A DNA stretch of 64,000 nt from Paenibacillus sp. LHD-38 (GCF_031157315.1 NZ_JAVIFU010000015.1:62001-126000); one strand, 5' to 3'. Positions 43,521 through 52,562 are shown, counted from the first letter of the stretch. Numbers and translations are program-made. The notes: a model not told the origin generated them from the letters alone.

Positions 43521-43570
43521 CATAGCAATATGATCGGACAGCATAGCGATATGCTGTCTTATTTTTGTTT
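43440..43570 (+). repeat. 131-bp direct repeat, copy 1 (3' part of gerE and its terminator)
   Basis: Identical to 44897-45027. It covers the last 27 codons of gerE, its stop and the hairpin ACAGCATAGCGATATGCTGT with a T tract. Confidence 0.95.
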
Positions 43571-43587
43571 AAAACGCTTTATGTTTT

Positions 43588-43647
43588 GGGTGGCAAACAT
43601 TGAAGGGTAGCGACCATAAGAAGGAAACCAAGCGGCATAAAGAATAG
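43588..43647 (+). pseudogene. 5' fragment of a second gerE copy
   Basis: GGTGGCAAACATTGAAGGGT at 43590 matches the start region of gerE with two changes; it encodes MKGSDHK, then runs out of similarity and stops at 43647. The strong ribosome site of the true gene is missing. With the 3' fragment at 44897 it brackets a 1.25-kb cassette. Confidence 0.75.
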
Positions 43648-43744
43648 CTTGTAGTGACGACAAATACTTTCTAGCTATGATAAAATGAATGTGAAAAAAT
43701 AGATCTGATTAGTACTGATTGCAGCAAAGGAGAACGTGGAAAAA

Positions 43745-44176
43745 ATGAAAGATCCGAAAATAGTAGAAAAGCAAGATGAATTACTGGAGCTGGTGAAAGG
43801 TTTCTGCCAAGACAAGCTGGATGAGGAATACGAACGTCTGTCCATAAAAATGGTTGAAAAGCTTGGACGTAAAAGGACGGTCCCGTTTATGTCTGGTAAG
43901 CTGGTGGTATGGGCAGCGGGTATCATTCATGCACTGGGAACGATCAATTTCCTGTTTGATAAAAACTCACAGCCCTACGCCACTGTACACGACATTTGTG
44001 AGTTTTTCGGCACCGCGCAAAGCACGACCAGCCAGAAATCCAAAGTAATACGCGACCTGTTGAAACTTGGCTACTTCGACAGTGAGTTTTCAACCGCCAG
44101 CTTGCAGGAGAGAAATCCGTTCAATCATGTGGTGTCCATTAATGGCTTAATTGTTCCGAGTGGTATGATTGACTAG
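43745..44176 (+). CDS. DUF6398-like conserved protein
   Basis: A 143-residue protein that I associate with the DUF6398 family: KQDELLELVKGFCQDKLDEE, LGRKRTVPFMSGKLVVWAAG, INFLFDKNSQPYATVHDICE and STTSQKSKVIRDLLKLGYFD. The middle part has a helix-turn-helix-like look, so DNA binding or a regulatory role is possible, but the function is not known to me. GGAGAA precedes the start; a GTG nine bases upstream is an alternative. It is the first gene of the cassette between the gerE fragments. Confidence 0.75.
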   Translation: MKDPKIVEKQDELLELVKGFCQDKLDEEYERLSIKMVEKLGRKRTVPFMSGKLVVWAAGIIHALGTINFLFDKNSQPYATVHDICEFFGTAQSTTSQKSKVIRDLLKLGYFDSEFSTASLQERNPFNHVVSINGLIVPSGMID

Positions 44177-44247
44177 TTGTTAATGTGAAAATGGAGTACA
44201 AGCTCTAAATATCTGGTATAATGAAGTTTGAAGGGAAGGTGACCAGA

Positions 44248-44544
44248 GTGGAAAAGGTGTCAAGAGAAGCTGTTGAAGATGCGATTGAAAAAATATTTAA
44301 TAGCAGCACTGGTCAGACTGAAATTCATATTAATGAGCTGATTCATTCTTTGGTTGAACAATTTTCCCACCATAGAAATGAGTTGTCTCAGGAACAAAAA
44401 AATAAGCTGGGAGAGACGATTTTCTTCCATCCCGATGTATTGAAGCAGTTGAAGCAGTCTGATCTGGAACCTGAGCAAAGTGATATTTCAAGCTACGACG
44501 AATACCTGAAGTTCAAGAATGAGGTATTTAATGAGCGTAAATGA
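44248..44544 (+). CDS. Putative antitoxin
   Basis: A 98-residue, mostly helical, charged protein (VSREAVEDAIEKIF, SSYDEYLKFKNEVF). I recognise no family. It ends inside the next gene (14-bp overlap), which looks like a RelE/ParE-type toxin, so the antitoxin role is inferred from gene order and size. GTG 44248 fits AAGGGAAGGTGA; the ATG at 44221 is part of a likely -10 box TATAAT (44216-44221). Confidence 0.6.
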   Translation: MEKVSREAVEDAIEKIFNSSTGQTEIHINELIHSLVEQFSHHRNELSQEQKNKLGETIFFHPDVLKQLKQSDLEPEQSDISSYDEYLKFKNEVFNERK

Positions 44545-44857
44545 CCGCTATTCGGTGGAGTGGTCAAGGACAGCGCTTCGTCGTCTGTTTACGTTCCAAA
44601 GGATTGACCATGACCAGGTATATCAATTGTCATTGCATTTTTTGGGCAAGGATCCGTTCGCTCAAGCAGACAAAACAGCTGACTATGAGAATTATGCCTA
44701 CAATGGCTTTTGCCTTAAAATGATTCGGAATGTTGTAGTAGTCTATTCGGTGGACGTGAAGAGTAAAAAGGTAAGGATACGCGCTTGCCATCACGGAGGA
44801 AGCGGAGATGTCGCCCAAATTTTATACGGCATCGAGCCTCCATTCACAAATGATTAA
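44531..44857 (+). CDS. Putative RelE/ParE-like toxin
   Basis: A 108-residue protein with the pattern of the RelE/ParE superfamily: YSVEWSRTALRRLFTF at the start, a helical middle, and the beta-rich end CLKMIRNVVVVYSVDVKSKK and VRIRACHHGG. RelE-type toxins cut mRNA at the ribosome and ParE-type toxins poison gyrase; which applies here cannot be told. ATG 44531 follows GAGGT and overlaps the putative antitoxin, as in many such modules. Confidence 0.6.
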   Translation: MSVNDRYSVEWSRTALRRLFTFQRIDHDQVYQLSLHFLGKDPFAQADKTADYENYAYNGFCLKMIRNVVVVYSVDVKSKKVRIRACHHGGSGDVAQILYGIEPPFTND

Positions 44858-44896
44858 GTCATCTTCAAATTCAGTTGTGTTTCAAAACACATCATG

Positions 44897-45027
44897 AATG
44901 TCATGCAAAAGCTGAACGTCAAAGGTCGTTCACAAGCGGTTGTCGAGCTAATCAAGCTTGGTGAATTACAAATCTAACATAGCAATATGATCGGACAGCA
45001 TAGCGATATGCTGTCTTATTTTTGTTT
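44897..45027 (+). repeat. 131-bp direct repeat, copy 2 (3' fragment of a second gerE)
   Basis: Identical to 43440-43570, including the last 27 gerE codons, the stop at 44975 and the terminator hairpin. It has no start or promoter of its own and closes the cassette. Confidence 0.95.
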
Positions 45028-45108
45028 TCGTAGACGTTTTCAATTTATTATACGCTAGCGCAAAAAAATCGACTGCCTCAGTATGAAGGCAATCGATTAT
45101 AATTCGGA

Positions 45109-45357
45109 TTAAAATCCATATTCTCGCAGTTGTTCACAGCATTCGGCTATTTTGATTAAGTCTGATTTTGAGTAACCGTCACGTTTCGTTTTCAAGCTGC
45201 ACAGCCTACAGGAACAATGAATTTTTCCTTTTTTGAACATGCCGTAGAATTTAACGGACCATCCCCGCGGCAAGGATAGATTCATTTTACGCTGAATTAC
45301 TCGCTTGTTTTGATGTCTAACATACGATTGATTTCGATTCTTTCTATGCTGCTTCAT
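45109..45357 (-). CDS. Small basic conserved protein with CxCxxC motif
   Basis: An 82-residue basic protein. KQHRKNRNQSYVRHQNKRVI opens it, KGKIHCSCRLCSLKTKRDGY holds a possible zinc-binding CSCRLC cluster, and SDLIKIAECCEQLREYGF ends it. Proteins of this design are common as hypotheticals in Bacillaceae and relatives; the function is unknown to me. AGGGAG precedes three closely spaced possible starts; ATG 45357 was chosen for spacing. Confidence 0.75.
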   Translation of the reverse strand: MKQHRKNRNQSYVRHQNKRVIQRKMNLSLPRGWSVKFYGMFKKGKIHCSCRLCSLKTKRDGYSKSDLIKIAECCEQLREYGF

Positions 45358-45743
45358 GACCATCACGCTCCCTGGGCTAAGGCTCAGCCCGGAGGAGATA
45401 ACAGGGTATGTAATTCCTACGGGCAGAGCATGATGGCGGCTATTGTTGGATAATGAAGCATCGGGAACACCTGCCTAATGTTATTTTGATATATAGCAAA
45501 TGATCAAACTGAACATATTTACATTAATTCCATCGTTGATTATAGCAGAATTAATAGACATACAGAAGAATGAAAGAAAAAGGTTCACTTATTAAGCTTG
45601 TTAAATAACAAATCTGTTGTAGTATTATATTCAGGCGGCATATTGATATGCTGTCTGATTTTTCCGTTTATTATCTCATTATTTTAAACAATTGATCCGA
45701 TAATTAACTTTTAACACTATGAGGAAAAGAGAAAATTTAAAAG
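45358..45743. other. Gene-free stretch before a histidine kinase
   Basis: It holds a GGGCT/AGCCC hairpin near 45375-45395 and a degenerate copy of the gerE terminator hairpin (GGCATATTGATATGCTGTC near 45634-45655). No gene is visible. Confidence 0.5.
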
Positions 45744-47051
45744 ATGAAAATACAATTATCCACTAAAAAAAGAATGATTTATTTTACCATTTTATCCATA
45801 ACGGTATTGAGTTTGCTGACAGGAATTAAATTATATTTTTCCTATCATTCCACGAGTAAATCGGCTGAGATTACGTTAGCGAAGCAATATACGGAAATAG
45901 CTGAAGATATCGCAGATGGGCTTGATATAGAGACCTATAAGCGGTTTCTCCAATCTAAAGCCGATGATGAGCACCGAAAGAAGCTGAAGCTGTACTTGGA
46001 GGAATATCATAAACGAATTAATGCTCTCTATGTGTATATTCTGCTTCTCGATGACACGGATGTGTCGAAGGTAATGGTTTCCGCATTTCCACCGCAGGTT
46101 ATGGATATGCCGATTGGTTTTCCGTGCACGGTCCCCGCTGCTCAGGTGCGTCTGGCTAAGCAGGGATCAAAATACAGTACAGATCTCATTCATGATGAGT
46201 TGACAGGGTCGTATTTATCCGTTGGGGTTCCGTTTTTTGACGATAACGGGGTCGTGCTGGGTGTTCTAGGGATAGATATTTCTACCAAGGAACTGGAGAT
46301 CATCAGCCATCAGGTCATCCGAAACAATATGTTTATTTTTGGAATGGATATCTTATTTGCACTCGTATTGGTAGCCGTGGTCCTTTTCTTGAACAAATGG
46401 TACAGGGCTCGCCTTAACCGGGATTTACAGGAATCGGAGAAGATGTATATCTCGGAGCTGGGGAAGGTAGTAGACACGATCAAATCAAGCCGGCATGATT
46501 TGATGAATCATTTTCAGGTGCTGAATGGATTAATGGACATCGGAAAGCACGATCAAGCGCATGATTATTTGAAGCAGCTGACCGAGGAATCCAAAACGCT
46601 GCATTTATCCTTGAGCGTCAAAAATCCTATGCTTCTGGTACTCTTTAAGAGTAAATGGGAGCTGGCACATTCTAAAAATATTAGGATCAGCTTCGAAACG
46701 GATTACAATGCGTTTGACCGGCTGGCATCGATGGATTTGGTTAAGCTCTTCTCGAATCTGTTGGATAACGCGATTGAGGCAGTAGAAACTTATGAAGGTG
46801 AGCTTCCACGAGACATTCATGTAAGCTGCAAAGCGATTAATGGCAGCTACCAATTTGCTGTTTTGAATCCGGCCGTGCTTACGGATCTTGAACTAGGCGA
46901 GTTTTTTCAAACCGGCTTCACGACCAAGCATGATGGTCAGGGGGTACATGGGAACGGGCTCTCGATCGTGAAGAGAACCGTTGAGAAGTATAAGGGAGAT
47001 ATGGTTTACCGTTATGAGGATGGCAAGCTGCTGATGCAAATTGTGATCTGA
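45744..47051 (+). CDS. Orphan sensor histidine kinase, Spo0B/CitA-like
   Basis: A 435-residue membrane kinase. Helix 1 spans about residues 12-32, an extracellular sensor about 35-190 contains GSYLSVGVPFFDDNGVVLG (PAS/dCache-like), and helix 2 spans about 196-216. The phospho-acceptor is His251 in SSRHDLMNHFQ, the Spo0B-type dimerisation motif found in CitA/DcuS and AgrC kinases. The ATPase has LDNAIEAVE (N box) and GNGLSIVKRTVEKY (G box). No response regulator gene is adjacent. A second kinase of this class is at 55410. Confidence 0.87.
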   Translation: MKIQLSTKKRMIYFTILSITVLSLLTGIKLYFSYHSTSKSAEITLAKQYTEIAEDIADGLDIETYKRFLQSKADDEHRKKLKLYLEEYHKRINALYVYILLLDDTDVSKVMVSAFPPQVMDMPIGFPCTVPAAQVRLAKQGSKYSTDLIHDELTGSYLSVGVPFFDDNGVVLGVLGIDISTKELEIISHQVIRNNMFIFGMDILFALVLVAVVLFLNKWYRARLNRDLQESEKMYISELGKVVDTIKSSRHDLMNHFQVLNGLMDIGKHDQAHDYLKQLTEESKTLHLSLSVKNPMLLVLFKSKWELAHSKNIRISFETDYNAFDRLASMDLVKLFSNLLDNAIEAVETYEGELPRDIHVSCKAINGSYQFAVLNPAVLTDLELGEFFQTGFTTKHDGQGVHGNGLSIVKRTVEKYKGDMVYRYEDGKLLMQIVI

Positions 47052-47225
47052 CAGCTGTAGCTCAACCCGCGTGATTACATTCGAAGCGCCGTAAAGCACT
47101 TATCGAGTACACGCATCGTCATAATCAGGGAAATACCTGAACTAGGGCAGGATTGTTTAACGAGAAGTGGAATTTATGTATAAATGGTTTTGAATATAAC
47201 GGTTAGTAAGAGGGGATTATACCAA

Positions 47226-47549
47226 ATGAGTTATGATATTCATATTACGAGAGCGGATCATTGGACAGAGAGTACAAATAAACCAATTGCGATGGAAGAG
47301 TTAAAGAATTATTTTTCCGGGAAAAGCGAGTTTGAATATTCTAAAGAATTTTCTATAACGGGTCCATTTTCGATGACCATAAGCGGGGAGTTTTTCATCT
47401 GGTCCAATGAAGATGTGAAGGTGCCGTTTCGATACTCAGAAGGCATGATTACCATCTCGCATGCTGACGATGAGGTCATTGATAAGATGAAGGAAGTGGC
47501 GGCTGAGTTGAATGCAATCGTTCAGGGAGAAGAAGGGGAAACCTATTAG
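47226..47549 (+). CDS. Conserved hypothetical protein
   Basis: A 107-residue cytosolic protein beginning MSYDIHITRADHWTES, with GPFSMTISGEFFIWSNEDVK in the middle and an acidic end. It has neither signal peptide nor membrane helix. The opening is common to small Bacillota hypotheticals, but I know no function. ATG 47226 follows GAGGGGAT at suitable distance. Confidence 0.7.
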   Translation: MSYDIHITRADHWTESTNKPIAMEELKNYFSGKSEFEYSKEFSITGPFSMTISGEFFIWSNEDVKVPFRYSEGMITISHADDEVIDKMKEVAAELNAIVQGEEGETY

Positions 47550-47607
47550 ACTAGCGTTCAAACAATTACGACACGATTACAGCGAGCAATGAAGTGGCCC
47601 GAATTTA

Positions 47608-47934
47608 TTGCGACACGCAAGTATTAAGGGGTCGGTTGATATCCAAAAGAAAAGGTACATATTTATCGTTATCGCGTTGTTTCTGCTTGTCACAAAGTTC
47701 TCGACGCCAAGCGCAATGGATTATCATGACTATCTAAAAAATGAGCATGGGCTCTCGGATAAGGTTATTTCATCCGAGTATATCCGTCATCTGCCGATCT
47801 ACATGACAGCGGAAACAAACATTTCTTATGACGAAAATAACAAGATCCGTGTCTTGGGTATGTTTAATCATTTTTTTGTTCTGGAAAATAAATTGAAATT
47901 ACCCGCAGACATACCAAAAAAGCCCGGATCCTGA
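47608..47934 (+). CDS. Small exported or membrane-anchored hypothetical protein
   Basis: A 108-residue frame with a hydrophobic segment (YIFIVIALFLLVTKFS, about 17-32) followed by TPSAMDYHDYLKNEHG. The pattern of an N-terminal anchor and a short PS..DY motif recalls the DUF4359 family, but the match is from memory. The TTG start at 47608 has a poor ribosome site, so the true start is unsure. Confidence 0.5.
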   Translation: MRHASIKGSVDIQKKRYIFIVIALFLLVTKFSTPSAMDYHDYLKNEHGLSDKVISSEYIRHLPIYMTAETNISYDENNKIRVLGMFNHFFVLENKLKLPADIPKKPGS

Positions 47935-47945
47935 TCCGGGCTTTT
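47917..47945. terminator. Bidirectional terminator
   Basis: AAAAGCCCGGATC pairs with GATCCGGGCTTTT. It overlaps the end of the preceding gene and serves ptsI on the minus strand. Confidence 0.88.
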
Positions 47946-47952
47946 AAACATG

Positions 47953-49686
47953 TTACTTTATTGCAGGAACATGCTCCTCTATATACGCGCGAACTTCTTC
48001 TGCCGTGCTTAGCTCGAGTACGGCCTGCGCGACCTGCTTCATATCCTGCTGCGACAGCTTGGCCAGCAAGGCGCGCGCCGGAAGAATTGCGCTCGCGCTC
48101 ATGCTGAATTCATCGAGCCCTAGACCGAGAAGAATGGGGAGGGCATGCTTCTGTCCAGCCATTTCCCCGCACATGCCCGCCCATTTGCCATTGGCATGAG
48201 CAGCAGTTATCACGCGCTCAATAAGCTGTAAGACAGCAGGGTGGAGCGGGTCATTCAAGTAACCGAGCTTCGGATTCATGCGGTCGGCAGCAAGCGTGTA
48301 CTGTACTAAATCATTTGTTCCGATGCTGAAAAAATCTACTTCCTTCGCGAATTTATCGGCAAGCAGCGCGGCTGCCGGAATCTCAATCATAATGCCGGTT
48401 TCAATACGGGGATTATACGCAATCCCAGCCGCGCTTAGCTCTTGCTTCGTTTCCTCGAGCATCGCCTTAGCTTGACGCCACTCACCAAGCGTCGCAATCA
48501 TCGGGAACATGATTTTTAAATTACCAAAGGCGCTGGCCCGCAAAATCGCACGAAGCTGCGTCTTAAACATTTCCGGCCGATCCAGGCAAATACGGATTGC
48601 GCGGTAGCCAAGGAAGGGATTGTCCTCCTTCGGAAGCTTAAGGTAAGGGATTTCTTTATCTCCGCCAATATCAATCGTTCGGATAACGATAGGAGAATTG
48701 CTCGCGAACGCCTCCGCCGCTTTGCGGTAAGCCTCGAATTGCAAGTCCTCGGAGGGAAGCTGGTCCGCATCCATATAAAGAAATTCGGTACGAAATAATC
48801 CGATGCCCTCCGCCCCCGCAGAAGCTGCAAGCTCCGCATCCTTCACGAGTCCGATATTTGCAACCAGCTCGACATGAACGCCGTCGCTGCTAATGGAGGG
48901 CTGATTCAAATAGGTTTGATGCAATTTCCGAATTTCAAGCTGCTGCTGCTGTAATTGTGTATACTGGGCAACCATAGCTTCATCCGGGTTGATATAAATT
49001 TTCCCGTCCGTTCCGTCAATAATAACGGATTGACCGCTTTTTACGGCATTTTCCATGTTGCTGCCAATGCCGACTACCGCGGGAATGCCTATGGATCGGG
49101 CAATAATGGCAGAATGGGAGGTGCGTCCGCCGGCTTGCGTAACAAAACCAATCACCTTTGCCGGATCCAGCTGCGCGGTATCCGATGGCGTCAAATCTTC
49201 TGCAAACAGGATGATTGGACCTGAATCATCGTTTAGAGCTTCGTCTGAAATGCCCAGCAGTTTATTTAAGACGCGTCTGCTCACATCGCGAATATCGGCT
49301 GCGCGCTCCTTGAGATTAGGATCATCGAGTCCGCCGATCATCTCTGCGATTTCCTCGGAGACGGTGTGAAAAGCGAACTCGACATTCACCTGCTCCGATT
49401 GAACGAGCTCCTTGGATCGATCGATGAGCTCCTCATCCTCCAGCAGCATGAGATGCGCTTCGAAAATCTCAGCCTCATGCTCTTTTTTCTGCTCCAGCAG
49501 TTGGGCATGGATCGCCTCGAGCTCAAGGCGGGTCGCGGCTATCGCAGCATCAAAGCGGTTGATTTCGTTATCCAATTGCTCGTTCGCAAGCTGAATTTTC
49601 TCGATAGGAACAGTCTTCGCCGTTAATACCTTTGCCGCCCCGATCGCATAGCCGGGCGAAGCGGCAATTCCTTGAAGCAGCATCAT
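47953..49686 (-). CDS. ptsI: PTS enzyme I
   Basis: A 577-residue phosphoenolpyruvate-protein phosphotransferase, normal family length. The phospho-His loop is GGRTSHSAIIARS, and the PEP-binding barrel has GIGLFRTEFLYM, RTIDIGGDKEIPYL, EIPAAALLADKF and the Cys-containing AGMCGEMAG. It moves phosphate from PEP to HPr. Its ATG overlaps the stop region of ptsH by abutment, so the two are coupled. It is the last gene of the minus-strand PTS operon. Confidence 0.97.
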   Translation of the reverse strand: MMLLQGIAASPGYAIGAAKVLTAKTVPIEKIQLANEQLDNEINRFDAAIAATRLELEAIHAQLLEQKKEHEAEIFEAHLMLLEDEELIDRSKELVQSEQVNVEFAFHTVSEEIAEMIGGLDDPNLKERAADIRDVSRRVLNKLLGISDEALNDDSGPIILFAEDLTPSDTAQLDPAKVIGFVTQAGGRTSHSAIIARSIGIPAVVGIGSNMENAVKSGQSVIIDGTDGKIYINPDEAMVAQYTQLQQQQLEIRKLHQTYLNQPSISSDGVHVELVANIGLVKDAELAASAGAEGIGLFRTEFLYMDADQLPSEDLQFEAYRKAAEAFASNSPIVIRTIDIGGDKEIPYLKLPKEDNPFLGYRAIRICLDRPEMFKTQLRAILRASAFGNLKIMFPMIATLGEWRQAKAMLEETKQELSAAGIAYNPRIETGIMIEIPAAALLADKFAKEVDFFSIGTNDLVQYTLAADRMNPKLGYLNDPLHPAVLQLIERVITAAHANGKWAGMCGEMAGQKHALPILLGLGLDEFSMSASAILPARALLAKLSQQDMKQVAQAVLELSTAEEVRAYIEEHVPAIK

Positions 49687-49962
49687 TTATTGCCCCTTTT
49701 CCGCATGCTGTTCTACCAAAACAAGGATCTCCCCAATAGCTGCAACGACTTCTTCGGCTTGTTCGCCTTCAGCGCTGACGGTAATGCTGTCGCCAAGCTT
49801 TGCCCCAGCTGAAATAACGTGAACGAGGCTTTTGGCGTTAAAGCTTTTGCCTTCTTTCTCAAGCGTAACGGCTCCGGGGAAAGCTTTTGCAGCCTCAACG
49901 ATTTTACGGGCAGGTCTAGCGTGTATACCGAAAGGGTTTTGTATCACAAAGTTGTTTTGCAT
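49687..49962 (-). CDS. ptsH: Phosphocarrier protein HPr
   Basis: A 91-residue HPr. His14 in FGIHARPA is the site phosphorylated by enzyme I, and Ser45 in AKSLVHVIS corresponds to the HprK/P site of Gram-positive HPr, although the usual SIMGVMS motif is altered. This supports the CcpA-type catabolite control suggested by the cre-like site at 52774. Ribosome site AGGAGTGG. Confidence 0.95.
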   Translation of the reverse strand: MQNNFVIQNPFGIHARPARKIVEAAKAFPGAVTLEKEGKSFNAKSLVHVISAGAKLGDSITVSAEGEQAEEVVAAIGEILVLVEQHAEKGQ

Positions 49963-49990
49963 CGGATTTCCACTCCTATTTTCTGTTTGT

Positions 49991-51442
49991 TTACAGTAAT
50001 TTTTTGATTTCGTCTTTTAGCTGCTCGGACTGTGTTCCGAAGATTACCTGTACGGCGCCTTTGCCTAAACGGATAATGCCGGCAGCGCCCATACCCTTAA
50101 GCTTAGTGTCGTTGACGATCGCTTCATCCTTGACGACTAAACGAAGCCGTGTGATACAAGCGTCCAAACCAATGATATTAGATGAACCGCCGAGTGCCTG
50201 CAGGACGTTTTCTGCTTTGCTGCCGGCTTTTGCATCCGATTTAACGGTATCTGAGCTTTCATCATCGACAACATCGTCCTCGCGGCCAGGTGTCTTGATG
50301 TTGAATTTTAAGATCATAAAGCGGAACAAGAAATAGTACACGACTGCAAACGCAAGCCCCACGGGTATGATAAGCAGCGGATTTGTAGCGAGCTGATAGT
50401 TGACTGCATAATCAATAAAGCCTGCTGAGAATCCGAAGCCGTGCTTAACGTCCATTTGGTAAAGGATCAAACCGGATAGACCGGTTAGCAATGCGTGAAT
50501 GACAAACAAAAACGGCGCGGCGAACATAAAAGCAAATTCAAGCGGCTCGGTAATGCCGGTCAGGAATGAAGCAAAAGCAGTTCCGATGAAGATAGAGGCA
50601 ACCATCTTTCTCTTTTCCTTGCGGGCTGTATGGATAATTGCAAGCGCCCCAGCTGGCAAAGCGAACATCATTATCGGGAAAAATCCGGTCATGAACATGC
50701 CTGCCGTTTTGTCGCCGGCGAAGAAACGCGTCAAATCGCCATGGACGACCTTACCCGCTGCATCCGTGTAATCGCCGATCTGGAACCAAGCGATGGAATT
50801 GATAACATGATGCAAGCCGGTAGGGATAAGCAATCGGTTTGCCGTGAGGAAAACGAAGGAACCGATGCCGCCAAAGCCGACGACCCAGCGTCCGAATGTA
50901 TCCAAAGCAGCCTGTACGGGACCCCAAACAAGGCCCAGCAAAAGAGCGACAATCACCATAATCAAAGAGGTAATTATCGGCACAAACCGTTTGCCGCTGA
51001 AGAATCCCAGCCAATCCGGCAGTTTTATATTATGGAACCGTTTATATAAGTAAGCGGAGATAAGTCCGGCGATAATACCGCCTAGCACACCCATGTTAAG
51101 GACGACGTCCTTGCCGACGATCCCGGTGAAGACAAGAGGGACTTTCAATTGAACCGTAACGAGCACTTGGTATGCAATGACGGCAGCAAGCGCGGCAACC
51201 GCATCGCCTGCAAGGCCAATGGCAACGCCGACCGCAAAGATAAGCGGCAAATGATCGAAAATAGCAGATCCTCCGGCAGCAAGAAACGGCGCGATGTACT
51301 GGTTAATAAACTCGCCTGCGCTTCCCATATGGAAGTCCTTCACATAATCGATATTCCCAAAACGAAGCAGGATGGAAGCCGCGGGAAGCGCGGCAACCGG
51401 AAGCATTAATGCTTTACCTATTTTTTGCAGGAAGGCCAGCAT
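49991..51442 (-). CDS. nagE: PTS EIICB, N-acetylglucosamine/glucose type
   Basis: A 483-residue permease. The EIIC part (about 1-370) has ten or so membrane helices, with GLHHVINSIAWF, GDLTRFFAGDKTAG and TGITEPLEFAFMFAAPF. The EIIB part (about 405-483) has the phospho-Cys in LDACITRLRLVV. The motifs are closer to NagE/NagP of the GlcNAc branch than to PtsG, so I favour N-acetylglucosamine, with glucose as the alternative. It lacks a fused EIIA, which is supplied by the gene upstream. GlcNAc uptake would feed the UDP-GlcNAc needed by the glycosylation locus, which is only a contextual remark. Confidence 0.88.
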   Translation of the reverse strand: MLAFLQKIGKALMLPVAALPAASILLRFGNIDYVKDFHMGSAGEFINQYIAPFLAAGGSAIFDHLPLIFAVGVAIGLAGDAVAALAAVIAYQVLVTVQLKVPLVFTGIVGKDVVLNMGVLGGIIAGLISAYLYKRFHNIKLPDWLGFFSGKRFVPIITSLIMVIVALLLGLVWGPVQAALDTFGRWVVGFGGIGSFVFLTANRLLIPTGLHHVINSIAWFQIGDYTDAAGKVVHGDLTRFFAGDKTAGMFMTGFFPIMMFALPAGALAIIHTARKEKRKMVASIFIGTAFASFLTGITEPLEFAFMFAAPFLFVIHALLTGLSGLILYQMDVKHGFGFSAGFIDYAVNYQLATNPLLIIPVGLAFAVVYYFLFRFMILKFNIKTPGREDDVVDDESSDTVKSDAKAGSKAENVLQALGGSSNIIGLDACITRLRLVVKDEAIVNDTKLKGMGAAGIIRLGKGAVQVIFGTQSEQLKDEIKKLL

Positions 51443-51485
51443 AATTAATCGTCCTCTTTTCTTATCAAAAGTAATGGATGCGGCC

Positions 51486-51989
51486 TTAGCCGTTCATTTC
51501 AGCTTTAAGTATGATTTCATTTCCTGCGGTTACGTCTCCGCTCGTGACGATATGCTCAAGCTGCTTCACATCATCCTCATTTGCTACAACAATTGGCGTT
51601 ATTGTCGGATAGCCGGCAGCAGTAATTTTGGTGATATCGAATGAAATGAGTGTATCGCCTGCTTTAAAGCTGTCACCTGAGCCGACATGAGCGGTAAAGC
51701 CGTCACCGTTCATCGCTACCGTATTAATGCCGATATGAATGAGCAGCTGCAAACCTGAAGCATGCTCAATAATAATGGCGTGGTTGGTATGGATGAGATG
51801 GGCTACCGTTCCGTCAAACGGAGCCGTAACTTTGCCTTCAACCGGTTCGATTGCAAGTCCGTCACCCATATGCTTGCCAGCAAAAGCCTCGTCCAGAACA
51901 GCGCTTAAAGGAACTGCCTTTCCTGACAAGGGAGCTGTAATTTCGATCGTTTTTTGTTTTGATTTTCCGAAAAGTTTGGATAGCATCAT
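51486..51989 (-). CDS. crr: PTS EIIA-Glc domain protein
   Basis: A 167-residue EIIA of the glucose family. IEHASGLQLLIHIGINTVAM holds the active His (HIGI motif) and GTVAHLIHTNHAI the second His. TAPLSGKAVPLS is the usual N-terminal lead. It passes phosphate from HPr to the EIIB part of the permease encoded next. AGGAGG precedes the start, and 18 bp separate it from the antiterminator gene. Confidence 0.95.
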   Translation of the reverse strand: MMLSKLFGKSKQKTIEITAPLSGKAVPLSAVLDEAFAGKHMGDGLAIEPVEGKVTAPFDGTVAHLIHTNHAIIIEHASGLQLLIHIGINTVAMNGDGFTAHVGSGDSFKAGDTLISFDITKITAAGYPTITPIVVANEDDVKQLEHIVTSGDVTAGNEIILKAEMNG

Positions 51990-52007
51990 GATGTCCTCCT
52001 ACTGTTG

Positions 52008-52562
52008 TTAGTCTTCTTGTTTAATAAGTTGCCCTACTGGCACATTGTGAATGCCGGAGTAGATATGGAAAGATAAAAATCCGATTTCATCCTCCGGGAT
52101 ATCAACCTCGAAATGCCCCTTGATCCATTCAGCCAAATGCGCGGCAATCCCATACTCCATAGGAAAGTTCTTTTTCGTCTCATTTAGTAAGGGATTTACA
52201 ATATCCATGCCGTTACGGAGCCGGTAAACAGCGAATTGGATGTGGCTCGGCAAAGCAAAATAAAACTTCGGAGTAACTCCGGCACCTGTTTTTTGTTTGA
52301 TATAATCGGCAATCCGTTCTGTCATTTCAATGATGGCAGGATCGATTTCTTCTAGGTATGAATGGTATTGCTTCATCTGCTCGGTATCGTCTAACCGGAA
52401 ACGTTTCTCGATACGGGTGTCCGTACTTTCAATGGTTTGACCCGCCTTGAGCGAATACCCTAGTCCTTTGCCCAAAATGACGTATTCTCTCTCACTTTGC
52501 AGATCAACCGTCAATAAAACATTGTTGCCGATGGCGCGTTCTACCCGAAATGCGCGAGCCAT
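52008..52562 (-). CDS. BglG/GlcT-type antiterminator with a single PRD
   Basis: A 184-residue RNA-binding antiterminator. Residues 1-55 form the CAT domain (RVERAIGNNVLLTVD, EYVILGKGLGYSLKAG), and residues about 75-175 one PTS regulation domain with His in LPSHIQFAVYRL and EIGFLSFHIYSG. The second PRD, normally present (total about 280 residues), is absent: the frame ends 18 bp before crr with no leftover sequence. ATG 52562 follows AAAGGAGGG. It presumably binds the leader hairpin at 52603-52677 and controls its own operon. Loss of PRD2 should change its control by phosphorylation. Confidence 0.88.
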   Translation of the reverse strand: MARAFRVERAIGNNVLLTVDLQSEREYVILGKGLGYSLKAGQTIESTDTRIEKRFRLDDTEQMKQYHSYLEEIDPAIIEMTERIADYIKQKTGAGVTPKFYFALPSHIQFAVYRLRNGMDIVNPLLNETKKNFPMEYGIAAHLAEWIKGHFEVDIPEDEIGFLSFHIYSGIHNVPVGQLIKQED

